Assembly: GCA_012656075.1 (NCBI GenBank)
Contig: JAAKBF010000076.1
Span: forward strand, 310,001-374,000
Source: Phytophthora hibernalis
Taxonomy: Eukaryota; Oomycota; Peronosporomycetes; Peronosporales; Peronosporaceae
Reading direction: 5' to 3'
Length of the DNA: 64,000 nt
The translations under genes were made by a program, and so were the position numbers. A model generated the notes under the pieces. That model ran no database searches, was not told the DNA's origin, and saw nothing but the letters and a program-made list of their open reading frames with translations. Of the stretch, positions 10,740-21,351 are shown in pieces (position 1 is the stretch's first letter; every line of letters begins with the position of its first letter).

Positions 10740-12510
10740 ATACTCTGGTAGGTCCTCGCTCGAGTGAGATTCGTTGTCACGGTTCTTGCGATTCTTTCTG
10801 ACAAAAGATCCTAGCATGACAATAGTGATCGCGTGACGGGTATCAGAGTCTTCGGTACCAATGTAGTGTTTGACATAGTAACTGTAAAACACAGGGAGCA
10901 CATGATCCTTCCACCGATCCCGGTCAGTTTCGCCAAATCGTTTTGCGATCAGCCCGACGTCTTCCCCTACCAATTTAGCACCGCTGTATCAGCTCCGTGC
11001 GATTCCGGCACTTGCATGCTCGGCTTTAGTCCCTTTTGGCAGTGGCTTGAACAAATGCAACGATTCATCTGGGAGACACCTCATCAAGCAAAGTTAGACC
11101 CAATCTTTTACAGCCGAGAGTTCTGGTGTCGTTGGCTGCTCGGACCGCTGTCTCGTGTCTTGCTCCGCAAATCTTGGGCGTGTAAGTACACTGTTGCCCT
11201 AAGGGAGGCATTGGTGTAAGTCACCAGATCAGTGATTTGCGATTTCATCTCCAACACCAGCGTTTCAAGACAAAAGGCAAGGTGCTTCAGGACTGGACCT
11301 TCTTCAGCTTTCTTGCTCGCCTCCTAGGGAGCACTAGGACATCCGTGCAAATATGATGTGTCAGACGCCAAACAATCTGCAAGCTCGCTTTCTTCAGATT
11401 GGATAGTGATAGCGAGAAGGTATCTCACAAGCGTCTCTGTCGAATCGGAGATACTCCACCCATCGTTTTATCATGCACAGTGAAAGCGACGCTCCGGTTT
11501 CGCATACATGAACGGTATTGAGCTCCGGCTCGACGAACGGTGTGTGAAGTAAACCAGCTGTTCGACCAGTGCTTGGATACGTAGTCTGAAATCTGGTTAC
11601 CATCTCGGTTATGACCGCGTACGATGCAATATAGAAGTATGATGAACACCTGCTCTGGCATCTTCTTTCCCCAACCGACGGACGCCCACTCGCAGGGTGA
11701 AGCTTTATCGTTTGTCTTGATAACCCTCTTGCTGACGTTGGTGAGTGCTGGAAACACGAAATCCTCATCGCTCGATTGATGTCCCTTCGTTTGTGAAGCA
11801 TAGTTCACCCAGTTACACAAATGAGTGTATGCATCGATAGCGTCTCATCCTCTTTCATGCGGTGCAAGTTATACATCGCCCTTTAGCGATAGCCGTCTTG
11901 CGAGTATAAAGAGCGTACGTACAATACTCAATGACTTCTTCGGGAGAGACAACACAGAAGCGGTACGGCAGTGATAGAACCCTCGACTTGAGCGACTAAA
12001 CATTGTTAATCCGACACATGCCGTTAACCGCAAACGAAGAAACAGTCTTGATCCAAACACAACTAGCTCCACTCAACACCGCCCGGCGAATCAAGAAACG
12101 CGTGGAGAACGGTGATTATGTTGTGTGAAATCGGTACCGCTTTCGGAGGCACATACTCTGATTCTTTCTTCTTCTTGGGTCCTCGCATTAATTTGCGCAC
12201 GAACGGGGATCTAGCTGGACCTCTGTATCCATGTTTTTCTCCAGAATAGAATTCCCACACACCACGTGTTGACATCGGTTCCGTCGCTGTGTTCATGAAT
12301 GAAAAGTAGCTTGCAACAGCAGACCTCGCCTTCTCTTCTTTCTGGGGCGAGATTGAACTGGAAGCTGAGATGCTCTGCAAATATGCAACCCATACCAAGG
12401 GAAGCTCGTGACGGCGCTTTTCGTGGGGTCGGGATAATCGTTAGCAACGCAGAAATCTGCAAACTTCTTGAAACTCGCTTCGTAAACAGTCTTCTTGATC
12501 ACTTCGTTAG
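10740..12510 (-). pseudogene. Crypton-like tyrosine recombinase, frame-broken
   Basis: On the minus strand the N-terminal part begins near 12502 (SFKKFADFCVANDYPDPTKS, an N-terminal domain seen in Crypton recombinases). It continues in a second frame with the block EKARSAVASYFSFM and GPARSPFVRKLMRGPKKKKE (12340-12140). After a degenerate middle, the catalytic half reads at 11820-11420: FTSHTVRRAGAQYR, which holds the HxxR box. Then, in another frame near 11440, comes ETLVRYLL with the candidate nucleophile Tyr. A charged tail reads to about 10740. Crypton elements use such an enzyme alone, without reverse transcriptase, for DNA cut-and-paste through a circle. At least three frame changes mean that this copy is inactive. 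The inverted arrays at 10500-10735 and 12600-12770 bracket it closely. Confidence 0.6.
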
Positions 12511-12599
12511 CCGTGTGCTGGCCTTCTATGGCAAGCTCTCAGATCTTCATCTTTCACCGACAAGACAGATTGCGAACTAACCACGTAGCACACAACCCG

Positions 12600-12770
12600 C
12601 AATCAATCCTCGTACATTATAGTATGGACTAGTACCGATCGGTATGAACTCGTAGATTTCAGTCTGACACAATCGTACTAAGTGGTATGAACTCTTACTA
12701 TTAGTCTGAACTCGTATATTTTGGTCCAACTCAATATAACCTCGTATATTCTGGTATGAACTATAAAAAG
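12600..12770. repeat. Array of ~20-bp degenerate repeats, right copy (inverted)
   Basis: Seven to eight variants of atgaactcgta(tatt)ttggt, the reverse complement of the left array at 10500-10735. It lies just upstream of the recombinase reading frame. Confidence 0.7.
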
Positions 12771-13197
12771 CACCCATCATATACATACTTTCCGAGAAAA
12801 ATCGTCTGAAAATGTAGCCAAAAACAAGTTCATGATTCCGATTGGTCAAATAACACAAACAACGGCAAAATGTTGTTTGAGCACAAGGACGAGCTCGGCC
12901 CATACACATCTCTAATGTGGAGAAATTGCTTCCACGTACCGAATAAACGCTTCAGACGGCGCCAAAATCATTTTATAGGATTACGTGACACTCGATACAA
13001 AAATAACGATGTCAGTGAATAGGGGCTACTATGGAGGTGTCGTTTCAGGCAGAGTAAGCTCTACTTCTTGCTGTACCACATTTGTGTCGAAGACAGATCA
13101 GTTTGTGGTACCCAAGTACATGAGCTAGACCTGCAGTATCTAGGGATTGGTTCATTTTCTATTGCATGAAAAAACCGTGGTTTTAATCGTTTTCAAT
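12771..13197. other. No gene recognised
   Basis: No supported reading frame and no repeat structure seen. Confidence 0.45.
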
Positions 13198-13491
13198 TCA
13201 TTTTTCAGGCTGAGGACGTTTTAAACCTTTAGAGAAAATCTCGCTCTCACTGGAGCTATGGTAGTAACTGGCATCTCGACGCTCTTGATCATCGATCTCT
13301 ATCGTTTCGTCGATCATCAACCGACCAAGTGGAGAAGGAACTGCATCACAGTTAGTGAGGTGGGTTCTCATGTTTTTCGTCGTTGCAGAAACCGTTGCAC
13401 TGCAGTAGTGAGATCGCGCGCGAGGAACCTTGTAGCTGCCTTTTGGGCATTCGTCGAAGAAGCCCCAAACTATCTCCTTCTTTCTTGGCAT
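13198..13491 (-). pseudogene. hAT-type BED zinc-finger fragment
   Basis: A 97-residue frame begins MPRKKEIVWGFFDECPKGSY and continues to NMRTHLTNC, the pattern of a BED finger (CX2C..HX4C) at the start of hAT transposases. The first cysteine appears replaced by serine (ARSHYCSATVS). After an acidic linker (DETIEIDDQERRD) the frame ends, and no RNase-H-like hAT core follows downstream on the minus strand. It is a stranded N-terminal piece. Confidence 0.5.
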
Positions 13492-13734
13492 CGCTGGCCA
13501 ATTCCAAAATGAGCTTCAAATCTAACCTCTTCAAGGAAGCGCTCTAGCCTCCCAGACGTCAAAACCAACCATATTGTCCTCGTATACGACTGAATTCTTG
13601 GCTCTGAGTTTACAAGACCGCATGACCAAAATGACCTATTAAAAACGTGTAAAAAACTTTTAAACGTTTTATTCCATTCAATTCGAGAAAAGTTGAAAAT
13701 ACCAATCACTAGCCATATCTTGGCAACCAAGAAG

Positions 13735-13845
13735 AGTTCAGACACAAGACTGCTACCACTTACAATGCCTTGCTACGAGCTATAACTTATATCTTATAGC
13801 TCGTAGCAAGGCATTATAAGTGGTAGCAGTCTTGTGTCCGAACTC
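13735..13845. repeat. Foldback hairpin, ~50-bp arms
   Basis: Arms 13735-13784 and 13794-13845 are reverse complements with only one or two mismatches (gagttc(a/g)gacacaagactg ... gctcgtagcaaggc). The loop is under 10 bp. Probably a MITE-like foldback; no clear target duplication is seen. Confidence 0.85.
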
Positions 13846-13847
13846 AC

Positions 13848-13921
13848 CGGGTCATTACAAAAATAAAATTTGTCTGTTATAGCATTTAACAGAAACTTTT
13901 TGTGGCGTTTGTAATGACCCG
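13848..13921. repeat. Short inverted repeat, 14-bp arms
   Basis: cgggtcattacaaa at 13848 is repeated in reverse complement at 13908-13921 around a 46-bp interior. It lies between the foldback hairpin and the 3' end of the DIRS-like element and may belong to either. Confidence 0.6.
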
Positions 13922-14058
13922 ACTTTGAGGGTGTTACGAAAATAGGTCCTTACCGGAACGGATGCTATTCTTTTCCTTACGGAAACGGATTGGGGCAAAT
14001 GTACAGTGTTTTGTAGAGAGTCGAAAGGCGCGGTGAGCGGCCCCATGTTGAAATTAAT

Positions 14059-14806
14059 TTACTTGCCGGAGAATGACTCTCTGCGGTGCACCAAACGTCT
14101 TGATAACCCCGTGGACGCATTTTGCAGATAGACGAGGATATTATTTAAAGCAGTCGCAGGCCCATCGACCAAGGTGCTTGACTGATAATCTGTCAGCTCC
14201 GCCGACGACAAGGGCAGTGGCTCCTCCGATGCGGATGGAGTGCGTCGCATACGCCGATGCCGGAACACCAGCCCGTCGTGCCCCTGCTTCAGGGCTCTTG
14301 AGACTGTTTGCGAAGTGAGGCGTCCGCACAGATGACGATCCGACAGAATGCGCAGTTCCTTGCGAGCTCGCTTGATATGGTACAGACCACACAGCGGGCA
14401 TATCATATTGTCGCCTGAGGCGTGCATGGAGCGCCACGCACCGCGTCCGTATTGGTCGTTCTTCGCGCCCTTAAGACCGATTATGACTGATATTGTGCTT
14501 CACTTGTTTGCCGTCTTTGTCAAGAATGCGTTGCTGGTCTTGAGACAGTAGAAGTGGCGCGTGCGGTCGACCATCAAATACTCAGATCGTCTGAGCATGA
14601 AGAAGTATCCGATCAGAATGCTACCCCAGATAAGTCGCTGATGTGGTCGCGATAAATCGAGAGCGCGGTGAAGTATACGTAGAAATTGCGTAGTGATCGG
14701 TTGCTTCTTGTGTTTTGGGGATGACAGCCGCTTGATACCTGGAAGTAGCAAGGTGAGGCGTGGGGTCGTTGAGATCTGCATGTCCTGGTAGCGGCGATGA
14801 AACCAT
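14059..14806 (-). pseudogene. DIRS-type tyrosine recombinase
   Basis: The minus-strand frame 14781-14500 contains LTLLLPGIKRLSSP, KKQPITTQFLRIL and IGYFFMLRRSEYLMVD; the last holds the first catalytic Arg in the form seen in DIRS recombinases. After a frame change, 14437-14141 reads ATHSIRIGGATALVVGGADR then LSVKHLGRW. This is the HxxR box followed by the conserved GGATAL and the W before the nucleophile region. It differs clearly from the Crypton-like enzyme at 10.7-12.5 kb. The break between the halves and the early stop after CDCFK show that it is inactive. Confidence 0.75.
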
Positions 14807-15050
14807 TTGATACTAGCTATCTTCAGGATGATTGTGCTGTGTTGGTTGCCGTTGTTGAGGTGGTTGTTCCCGTGTGCCCAGCAGAAAGTGGCGTAGTATC
14901 CCTGTCAGCGAGACGCGTTTTTCGATCAGAGCCATCGTGACCAGCCCATGGTCTTCGTGAACCGGCACCATTGTAGCCAGTGTTCTCGATACTTGGCCTG
15001 GGTCAGGGAATGTCTAAATCGTTGAAGGGTGATTTGACGCGATCATCTAA

Positions 15051-16911
15051 TCACGACGCAAATATGTTATCCCAGGGTTTTGACATCGGTGCAGTGCTAC
15101 TCCATGCTCTTGAGCCTGCGTCCGCCATCACGTTGAGTTTTCCGGCGATGTGCGCCGCTGTACATACGAGGTTGTACTGGAATTCTCCCAGCGAGAGGAT
15201 CCGGTTGCACAGTTGAGCTGTCGGGTGTTTACAAGCGCGTCGGTTTGTCCAGGTCACAGCTGTAGTGTTGTCAATGAGAAATTGTACGTGCAGTGGTGCC
15301 TGACGTGACGAATTTTCCCAGAGTGGTCCCCTGTGTAGTACTGCCAGGACTGCGCTACGCAGCTCTCTGATGTTGATAGATAATTTCTGAGACTCCTCGC
15401 GCGAGAAGTTTTGGCGAATGTATCGCCGGAGAGCTGGGTCCAACGAGTAAAACCTTCGCCGCTAGCATCCATGAAGACAAGCACGTCTGAATTCGATAAT
15501 TCGGCAAAGTAAGCTACTGGAATCGAGTTGAAGCGATGTGGCTGTTGAAGTACAGTACGAAACCATCGCAAGTCATCGCGTGCATCTGCCGATAACGCAC
15601 GTGAGCCAAACTGAGGTGTCAATTTTGCGTGGAGTTGTCATCGTTGGAAGAACGCACGGGCCGGTCGTGAGCAAGTTGCAACGTGCCTAAGACTACCGAG
15701 TGCTTTGAGAATTGATCTCTTTGTCGTTGCGTGTGCACCAAGCAGCGCAGTGACTCGTCCGAGAGCCTTCCGGATTTTATCGTCAGGAATCGATACGCAT
15801 CCTGCTTCCGTATCCCACAAGAGCCCCAGGGCTTTGCCCTTTGTCGACCATGATGTGACGTTTTGCTCATTGAGAGCCGATGGCCCTAATACAGTAGCAT
15901 TGCTCGTCTCAATGCTAGGTTTGCGTCATAGCATCGAGAACCATTGTCAATCTCGACGCACGTATGGTCATCGCACCACACATTGCCTGTGAATTTCCAA
16001 ACCATACCCGAATTTGTAAAGATGGTTGATTAGCTTGCCTGCCACCGCATAGTATGACGGGGATCCACACCACCCGAAGCCGCACGATAGATCGATGACG
16101 AGGACGTCCTAGTAGATGAAACCGAACATGTGTACTTCATCAGCATGAATCGGGATGTTGCGGAATGCTCCAGCCACATCACCGAGCATTAAAAGTACGT
16201 ATGTGGTCGGGCTCAATTTCTTCAGTTGGGCGATTCGCCGTGCGATGGCGCGTGGTGGATTGTACGAGATTGGAAGATGATCACTCCGATCCGTGTAATC
16301 GTTCACCGATGCATCGGGCGGAAATGAATAGTCGTTGATCAGACGGATGTCCTGTTTGACAGCTGAGGGCTTGTCGACACAAGTGAGAGGACTGATAAAA
16401 ATTCTGGCCACCGATCGAGGAGGGGACATCTACGATCAAATATCGTCCATCGAGTTGACCTTCTCTGAGGTGCTGACGAATTCCTGCAGCATGCCCACCA
16501 ACGCTCCGTTGATTTGTTGGGCGAGTTGTCTGCTGCTGTGGTGTTGACAGATTCCATCGTGGGACGACGCTATAATGCACAATTTTGCTCCATGTATCGG
16601 TGGACTGTGCGTAATCGGGATGAATCATTTTCTGGAGCTCGTAAACATTTTGTTTGGTCGTGGATCGTGAGTACTTTGCTCGCGTAAAACCCTGACCGTG
16701 TCGGGTAAGGATATTGAAGCCCGTGAGGCCAGTTTGGACCAGAAACGAACGTGAGCGTAGTCAATGTCGTCAACCTGCGACGCGTCAACGACCGGGGTTG
16801 ACATTTGGAGTGGGGTTGCTGTTGCTTCCTAGTGTTGCATGGCGGTGGCGACGTTAGACATTCTGGTCTTTTTGAGAGTATCCATGAATCGATCATATCG
16901 ACATTGTCCAT
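15051..16911 (-). pseudogene. DIRS-type reverse transcriptase and RNase H
   Basis: The RT fingers and palm read at 16429-16109: QDIRLINDYSFPPDASVNDY, then YVLLMLGDVAGAFRNIPIHA, with the first catalytic Asp in GDVAGAF. Further on, in other frames, comes the active-site box, here VWCDDHTCVE, where the family usually has a hydrophobic residue before DD. Then come ALGLLWDTEAG, GSLRHVATCSRPARAFFQR (15820-15640) and the RNase-H-like end (15622-15051) with DVLVFMDASGEG, INIRELRSAVLAVL, HVQFLIDNTTAVTWTNRR and NVMADAGSRAW. The order and wording are those of DIRS elements. At least four frame changes are needed to connect the parts. Confidence 0.8.
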
Positions 16912-16978
16912 TATGCTGATGACGTTCTTGGGACGATTGAGTGGGTACGACGCTGGATTGTGCCCACAATGGATGGCT

Positions 16979-18608
16979 TCATAAGTCCTTGCACTCGTCT
17001 GGCAGGCCTTTCCAGCGCTGGGTAATCACCGCCTTAGCTTCATCGGATAATACGATAGGTCGGAAGTGCGATCGGGCGCATTCGACGGAAGTGCAGCCAG
17101 CCTTCGACACATACCGTATGCAAAGACGACGACCGTCCTCAGCTTTTGGAAGTGCAGCCATCCTTCGACACATACCGCATGCAAAGACGACGACCGCCCT
17201 CAGTTTTGGGAAGTGCAGCAATAACACTGGCCGGTATTTTCGTTTTGGTTGTCTGATGCTGCCTGGCAGACCGCGATGGTTCTGGCTACGTATGACATCG
17301 GTGACTAGGGTTGGTTGTCGGGGGCTTCCAAGACGGGTAAGATTCTTGAAGGGCGACAAGTTGCTCATCAGTACGTCATAATTGTTTGTGCACTCGGAGC
17401 GCAGACTGGAGCCCTTTCGTGTTCAACCGACTTCGAAACTGGCTAAACTTGGAATTCACCCAGTGGGTGAGAAGGCGAGCCATGACCGGGTCAGGGGGAC
17501 CGTTGTTGGCGTAAGAGATAATAAAATCGCGGACCATCCCGATGCAACGTCTGGTCTCCTTGTTGTAGAATTATTTGGCGAACGTATAGAAGGCGGATAG
17601 TGCGTTGATTAGATCACCGAAGCAATTAGCTCTTGGTAGGGCCAGTAACGCGTTCTTGGACGAGAAATCCCAACCATATTCACGCCGTTTTCTGTCGTTG
17701 CCACCTCATCCGGCGTGATCGCTCGACGAAAGTGCATGATCGATAGACCCACACCAAATCCAAAGTAATAGGTGCCACGGAGCACAGGCGGGGTACCAAT
17801 GAATTCGATATGTTGAGACTGCTGAGCAGCTTGCAGTAGCATTTGGGGTTGCTTACCTGTATGACGCCGTCGGACGATTGCGGCATGAGCATGACGATCC
17901 GTTGGTGACGGCTGGAAGGACACCCTGCGGTTCCTACTGGTTCTGGAACTTTTTCTTTCGCCTTCATCGGAGCTTCGAAGAAACATCTTGACGCTCAATG
18001 CATCGTCGTTTGGCAAGAGGTCGATGCAAGTGTCGTACAGCTTGAACATCATCATCTCCAGACGTACTTAAGTCAGACAGTTCACCTGCGTCTTCGTCGT
18101 CGTCGGAAGTATGTCCGTTCTCGCGTTCTTGTGTATAGCTAGGCAGCCTGATAGTCCTTCGGGACGGACTTGCCGACGCTGAAGGGCGACCACTTTCAGT
18201 GCCCTCTTGAGCTATAGGATCAGCATACAAATCATCAGGTCCTTTGGTACGTGCCGCAGTTGTAAAATCGACGATGTGCTGTCGTCGAACTCGCACAAGT
18301 TGAAGTGTCTTAGGCCGAATCAGGAGGACGACTTCGGATCCGGTGTACGTTACAGACATGGACTTTGTGACTTCTTTAGGGAGGCCAGACCGTCGGCGCT
18401 GACAGGATGCTATCACCTTGTTTTGCTGCTCCAGAAGCGCTGTCGGCGTCACCACAGCAGCGTTTACGCGGGCACTCGTTTGTAGGGCGTAGTTTAGCGC
18501 AGCGGCCTTGATTACCGTAGTTGTTGAAGTGAGTGGAAGCCGTATTGAGCCATCATGGCAAACAATGTGGAGTGTTGTAGCGTCCTCTGTCGCAGTATAC
18601 CCTGACAT
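16979..18608 (-). pseudogene. DIRS-type gag
   Basis: The first frame (18608-17964, 214 residues) has no named fold but is followed by the rest of the protein in two further frames. It ends in an acidic and serine-rich stretch (HTSDDDEDAGELSDLSTSGD) and a basic patch. The last part, 17368-16979, contains a cysteine-histidine box, RRLCIRYVSKAGC then ECARSHFRP, matching the CCCH-like box of DIRS gag proteins. It then reads VITQRWKGLPDECKDL. A 61-bp tandem duplication lies just N-terminal to the box and destroys the frame. The upstream 18766-18608 frame may be the true N-terminus. Confidence 0.6.
17087..17208. repeat. 61-bp tandem duplication inside DIRS gag
   Basis: Units 17087-17147 and 17148-17208 begin ggaagtgcagcca and differ at a handful of positions. 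Because 61 is not a multiple of three, the duplication shifts the gag frame. Confidence 0.85.
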
Positions 18609-18766
18609 GACCTCGTACGCCCATTCATCAATACTTTGAGGTGATGTCCGCGGAAAGGCAACTGGATGTGCAAGGAATGATCCCGGTCAAGGCTCATGCT
18701 CATGCGCAGGCACCGCCCTGTGGCGAAAAGTGGTAACGGGAAGGGACAGTAGCTTCCCTTCTTCAA

Positions 18767-19276
18767 TTTCCTCTAGATCATCTTGTTCTTCGTCACCTTC
18801 ATCGGCAGGCCCGACCATTTTTGCCGTTGGAGTAGTGTCGATGATCGCGACGAGCTCAATCTACTGAAAATCAGCGAGCTGACTGACGTGTGTGGGTCCA
18901 ACGAAGGCGAGATCACCGGGAGAAGGAATCGCCATCTTGAAGAGGGTTGGAAGGAAGAAGGGGGTCGACTTTATCCGATCAGGGAAGAACTGGAACGAGG
19001 GCAGCCTTCTCTGTCTAGCTAGCACTATCGCAATCTAAAAAGTGGCTCTGTAGCATCGCAACATGGGAACGTCCTCGAATCATCATGCTTCCAGTATTAC
19101 TCCTCCTCAAAAAGTATAAAAACAAAATTCACCCCCAACAACAAAAAATTAAAAAAGCATTTTTTATTAAACTAGATGCAGTATGTACGTATTTTACTGA
19201 AAACGAATTTTAGTCTTAATCAGGGAGGCGCTGTTACCACCCAAAATGCCAGCGTTCTTAGTGTTATGCTCGAGTA
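18767..19276. other. No gene recognised; likely DIRS 5' flank
   Basis: Only one 79-codon charged frame and AT-rich sequence; no terminal repeat found. Confidence 0.4.
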
Positions 19277-19589
19277 TTGGACCGATTCCCGTAGCATTTT
19301 CCTGATAGATTTTCCGTCAAAACCTTGCGTGTACAGATTGCGTACACACCGTTGCTTTTGTGTATAAATTCGAGCTAGATCACCAACGTTGCTGACCCGT
19401 TAGAGAAACCCGGTTTCTTTGCGATTCTATGCAGCCTAGAATCGTGTCTGAAATTTGATCTTTACTATGGTATCCGCAACGTTGGTTATCTAGCCCGAAT
19501 TTATACACACAAAAGCAACGGTGTGTACGCGATCTGCACAGGCGAGGTTTTATCTATCAGGAAATGCTAATTTACGGGAATCGGTCCAG
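19277..19589. repeat. Foldback MITE, ~115-bp arms
   Basis: Arms 19277-19392 and 19476-19589 are imperfect reverse complements. Shared blocks are tggaccgattcccgta, cctgatagat, gcgtacacaccgttgctttt and accaacgttgc. The 83-bp centre contains cctagaatcgtgtctgaaat. Such long arms without an internal gene indicate a non-autonomous foldback transposon. Confidence 0.85.
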
Positions 19590-19991
19590 TAGAACTTCCC
19601 TTTGTCGAGAAACTGTACAGATTTTAATAACTTTTTAAAATTAAATATTAAAATCAGCTAAAAGCGATATTGGGAAGGTACATGTATTCTAAAAGAGATG
19701 GTACGGGCGGAATCTGTAAACACGGAAAACGTTATTGCTTCTGAGAGCCAGAAAAACGTCTTCAGGTACCGGTATGTGCAGCGTCTTTAAAAGATTTGCC
19801 ACAAACACACCTGTGTATCTCCTGGGCTACCCGAAATGTTTGACGCTCCTGTGAGTCGAACATCACACTTGCCACGTGACATTCTCTAAAATTTGTATGC
19901 ACCACCTACTCTATGAGGTTTGGTGTTAATATGTGCTACTGGTATCATTTTCAATTCTTCTTATGATGGGTCTTGACTCAAGACTCTCCTG

Positions 19992-20265
19992 TACACCGTT
20001 CACTCTAATTAGTCTGACCCTGACTAATTATGGTGTGCGATTTTTATCGGAGAAAGTCGAACTTTTGAATTGATCTTGTGACAACAATATTAAATTTTTA
20101 TTGAAAGTAAGATGATGATTGGCTTCGCCTCGGCGAGATATGCTCAAATCCACTGTCTATGTGCTCTTTTGAACTCTTCGGGAAATTTTTGTCGTCCGTG
20201 GTGTCACGAAAAAGTACAGAAGCACGACTATATTCGAAGCACGACTAATTAGAGTGAACGGTGTA
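19992..20265. mobile_element. Tc1/mariner-type MITE, TA-flanked, 21-bp TIRs
   Basis: caccgttcactctaattagtc, starting at 19994, recurs in reverse complement ending at 20263; both are bounded by TA. The interior of about 230 bp has no transposase. It is a non-autonomous element. Confidence 0.75.
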
Positions 20266-20652
20266 CGTGTACTTTGATCTTGACATAATCCGTCGAATTC
20301 CGAGTACACAAACTGGGTCAATATGCAGTTTGTATTATAGATTATTTTTCGAAGGTAAATCCAGTTTATATTCAGATGAACCACCGTGCATGTTCCCTAG
20401 TTTGCTAAAGATTTACAATATATAGATTTTTATATGGTACCTATTTAATCTAGACACGAACTGTACACGTATAATTCAATGATTGTGAGTGAACCCCATC
20501 CGATGATCATCAGCTGTTGGCAATTCACGTCTGCCAGTTTACTGTCCGATGAAAGCCTCCCTTTGGGTAGCGGGATCCGGTTCGCAGTTCACTTTCCACT
20601 TTGCCCTCCACAACTCAGCACTCAGTCCAAAGAACATCGTCTCCCAAGCCTC

Positions 20653-21351
20653 ATGAGGTATTACCACTTGATCCTATTGCTGGCTGCCATGCTGCTGGCA
20701 AGCGTTGATTCCGCCTCAGCATCGCCGGGATCGAAGCTGACGCCGCCTGGCTCTCAGACTCAAGTACTTGAGAACAACATCCCAACCAAGAGGCTTGTGA
20801 GAGCTTCCACCGATGCCGAAGAGGGAATTTCAATCCCCGGTCTTGAGAACGTCTTAAAAAGATTTCCGTCAAGCAAGACCAAGGAGCTCCAGGGACTCCT
20901 CAAGGCCGATGAATCTATCGGCAATGCCTTCAAAACGTTGGGGCTCAGCAAAATGCCCATTGGTAAGAATGATTTTATCGAGAGGAAAATGGTGGCGAAG
21001 CTTTTTCGAGCACCAACTTCAAGGTTTGGTCCCAGCACGCCACCCGTCTGAACAAGCAAGACCCTGAAGGTGCAATGCTTACCTCACTCACGAACGTTTT
21101 GGCGAGAAAAAGTGGCGACAATGATTCTGTTGGGGAAGGATTCGCGGAGCTCACGGCAGGTCGCAAAGAAATTGGAAGCTGCGCAGTTCAACAAATGGTT
21201 CGCCACAGACAGATACACAGCAAATGACGTTTTCGAAAAGGTGCTGCGCGTGAAACTACGAAATATCCACATAAACCCCGCGAGAAATATATCTGGGAGA
21301 TTACAGCAAATACTACCGGGAGCGGGTCATGAACCATTAGTTGGTTTGTAA
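20653..21351 (+). pseudogene. RXLR/EER-type secreted effector, copy 1, frame-broken
   Basis: The ATG at 20653 is preferred over the upstream in-frame ATG at 20479, because a typical signal peptide follows at once (hydrophobic LILLLAAMLLASV, then small residues). About residues 50-55 carry a variant RXLR box, KRLVRAS. Next comes DAEEG where copy 2 has DAEER: a three-base loss has removed the Arg of the EER box. The first frame closes at 21051. C-terminal WY-type helix sequence continues to 21351 in other frames, with breaks at a T run near 21002 and again near 21100. RXLR effectors are secreted and enter plant cells; this copy probably does not make the full protein. A second copy lies at 35670, beyond the LINE. 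Confidence 0.7.

Larger units (their letters stand above)
14059..18766 (-). mobile_element. DIRS-like tyrosine-recombinase retrotransposon (gag, RT-RNase H, recombinase)
   Basis: On the minus strand a gag-like protein (18608-16979), a DIRS-type reverse transcriptase and RNase H (about 16900-15051) and a tyrosine recombinase (14806-14059) follow in the order used by DIRS/Ngaro elements. There is no integrase and no aspartic protease. Such elements replicate through RNA and reinsert a circle with the recombinase. The element's own terminal repeats could not be identified by eye: split direct or inverted repeats should lie outside about 14.0 and 18.8 kb. All three reading frames are interrupted, so it is not autonomous. 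Confidence 0.8.
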
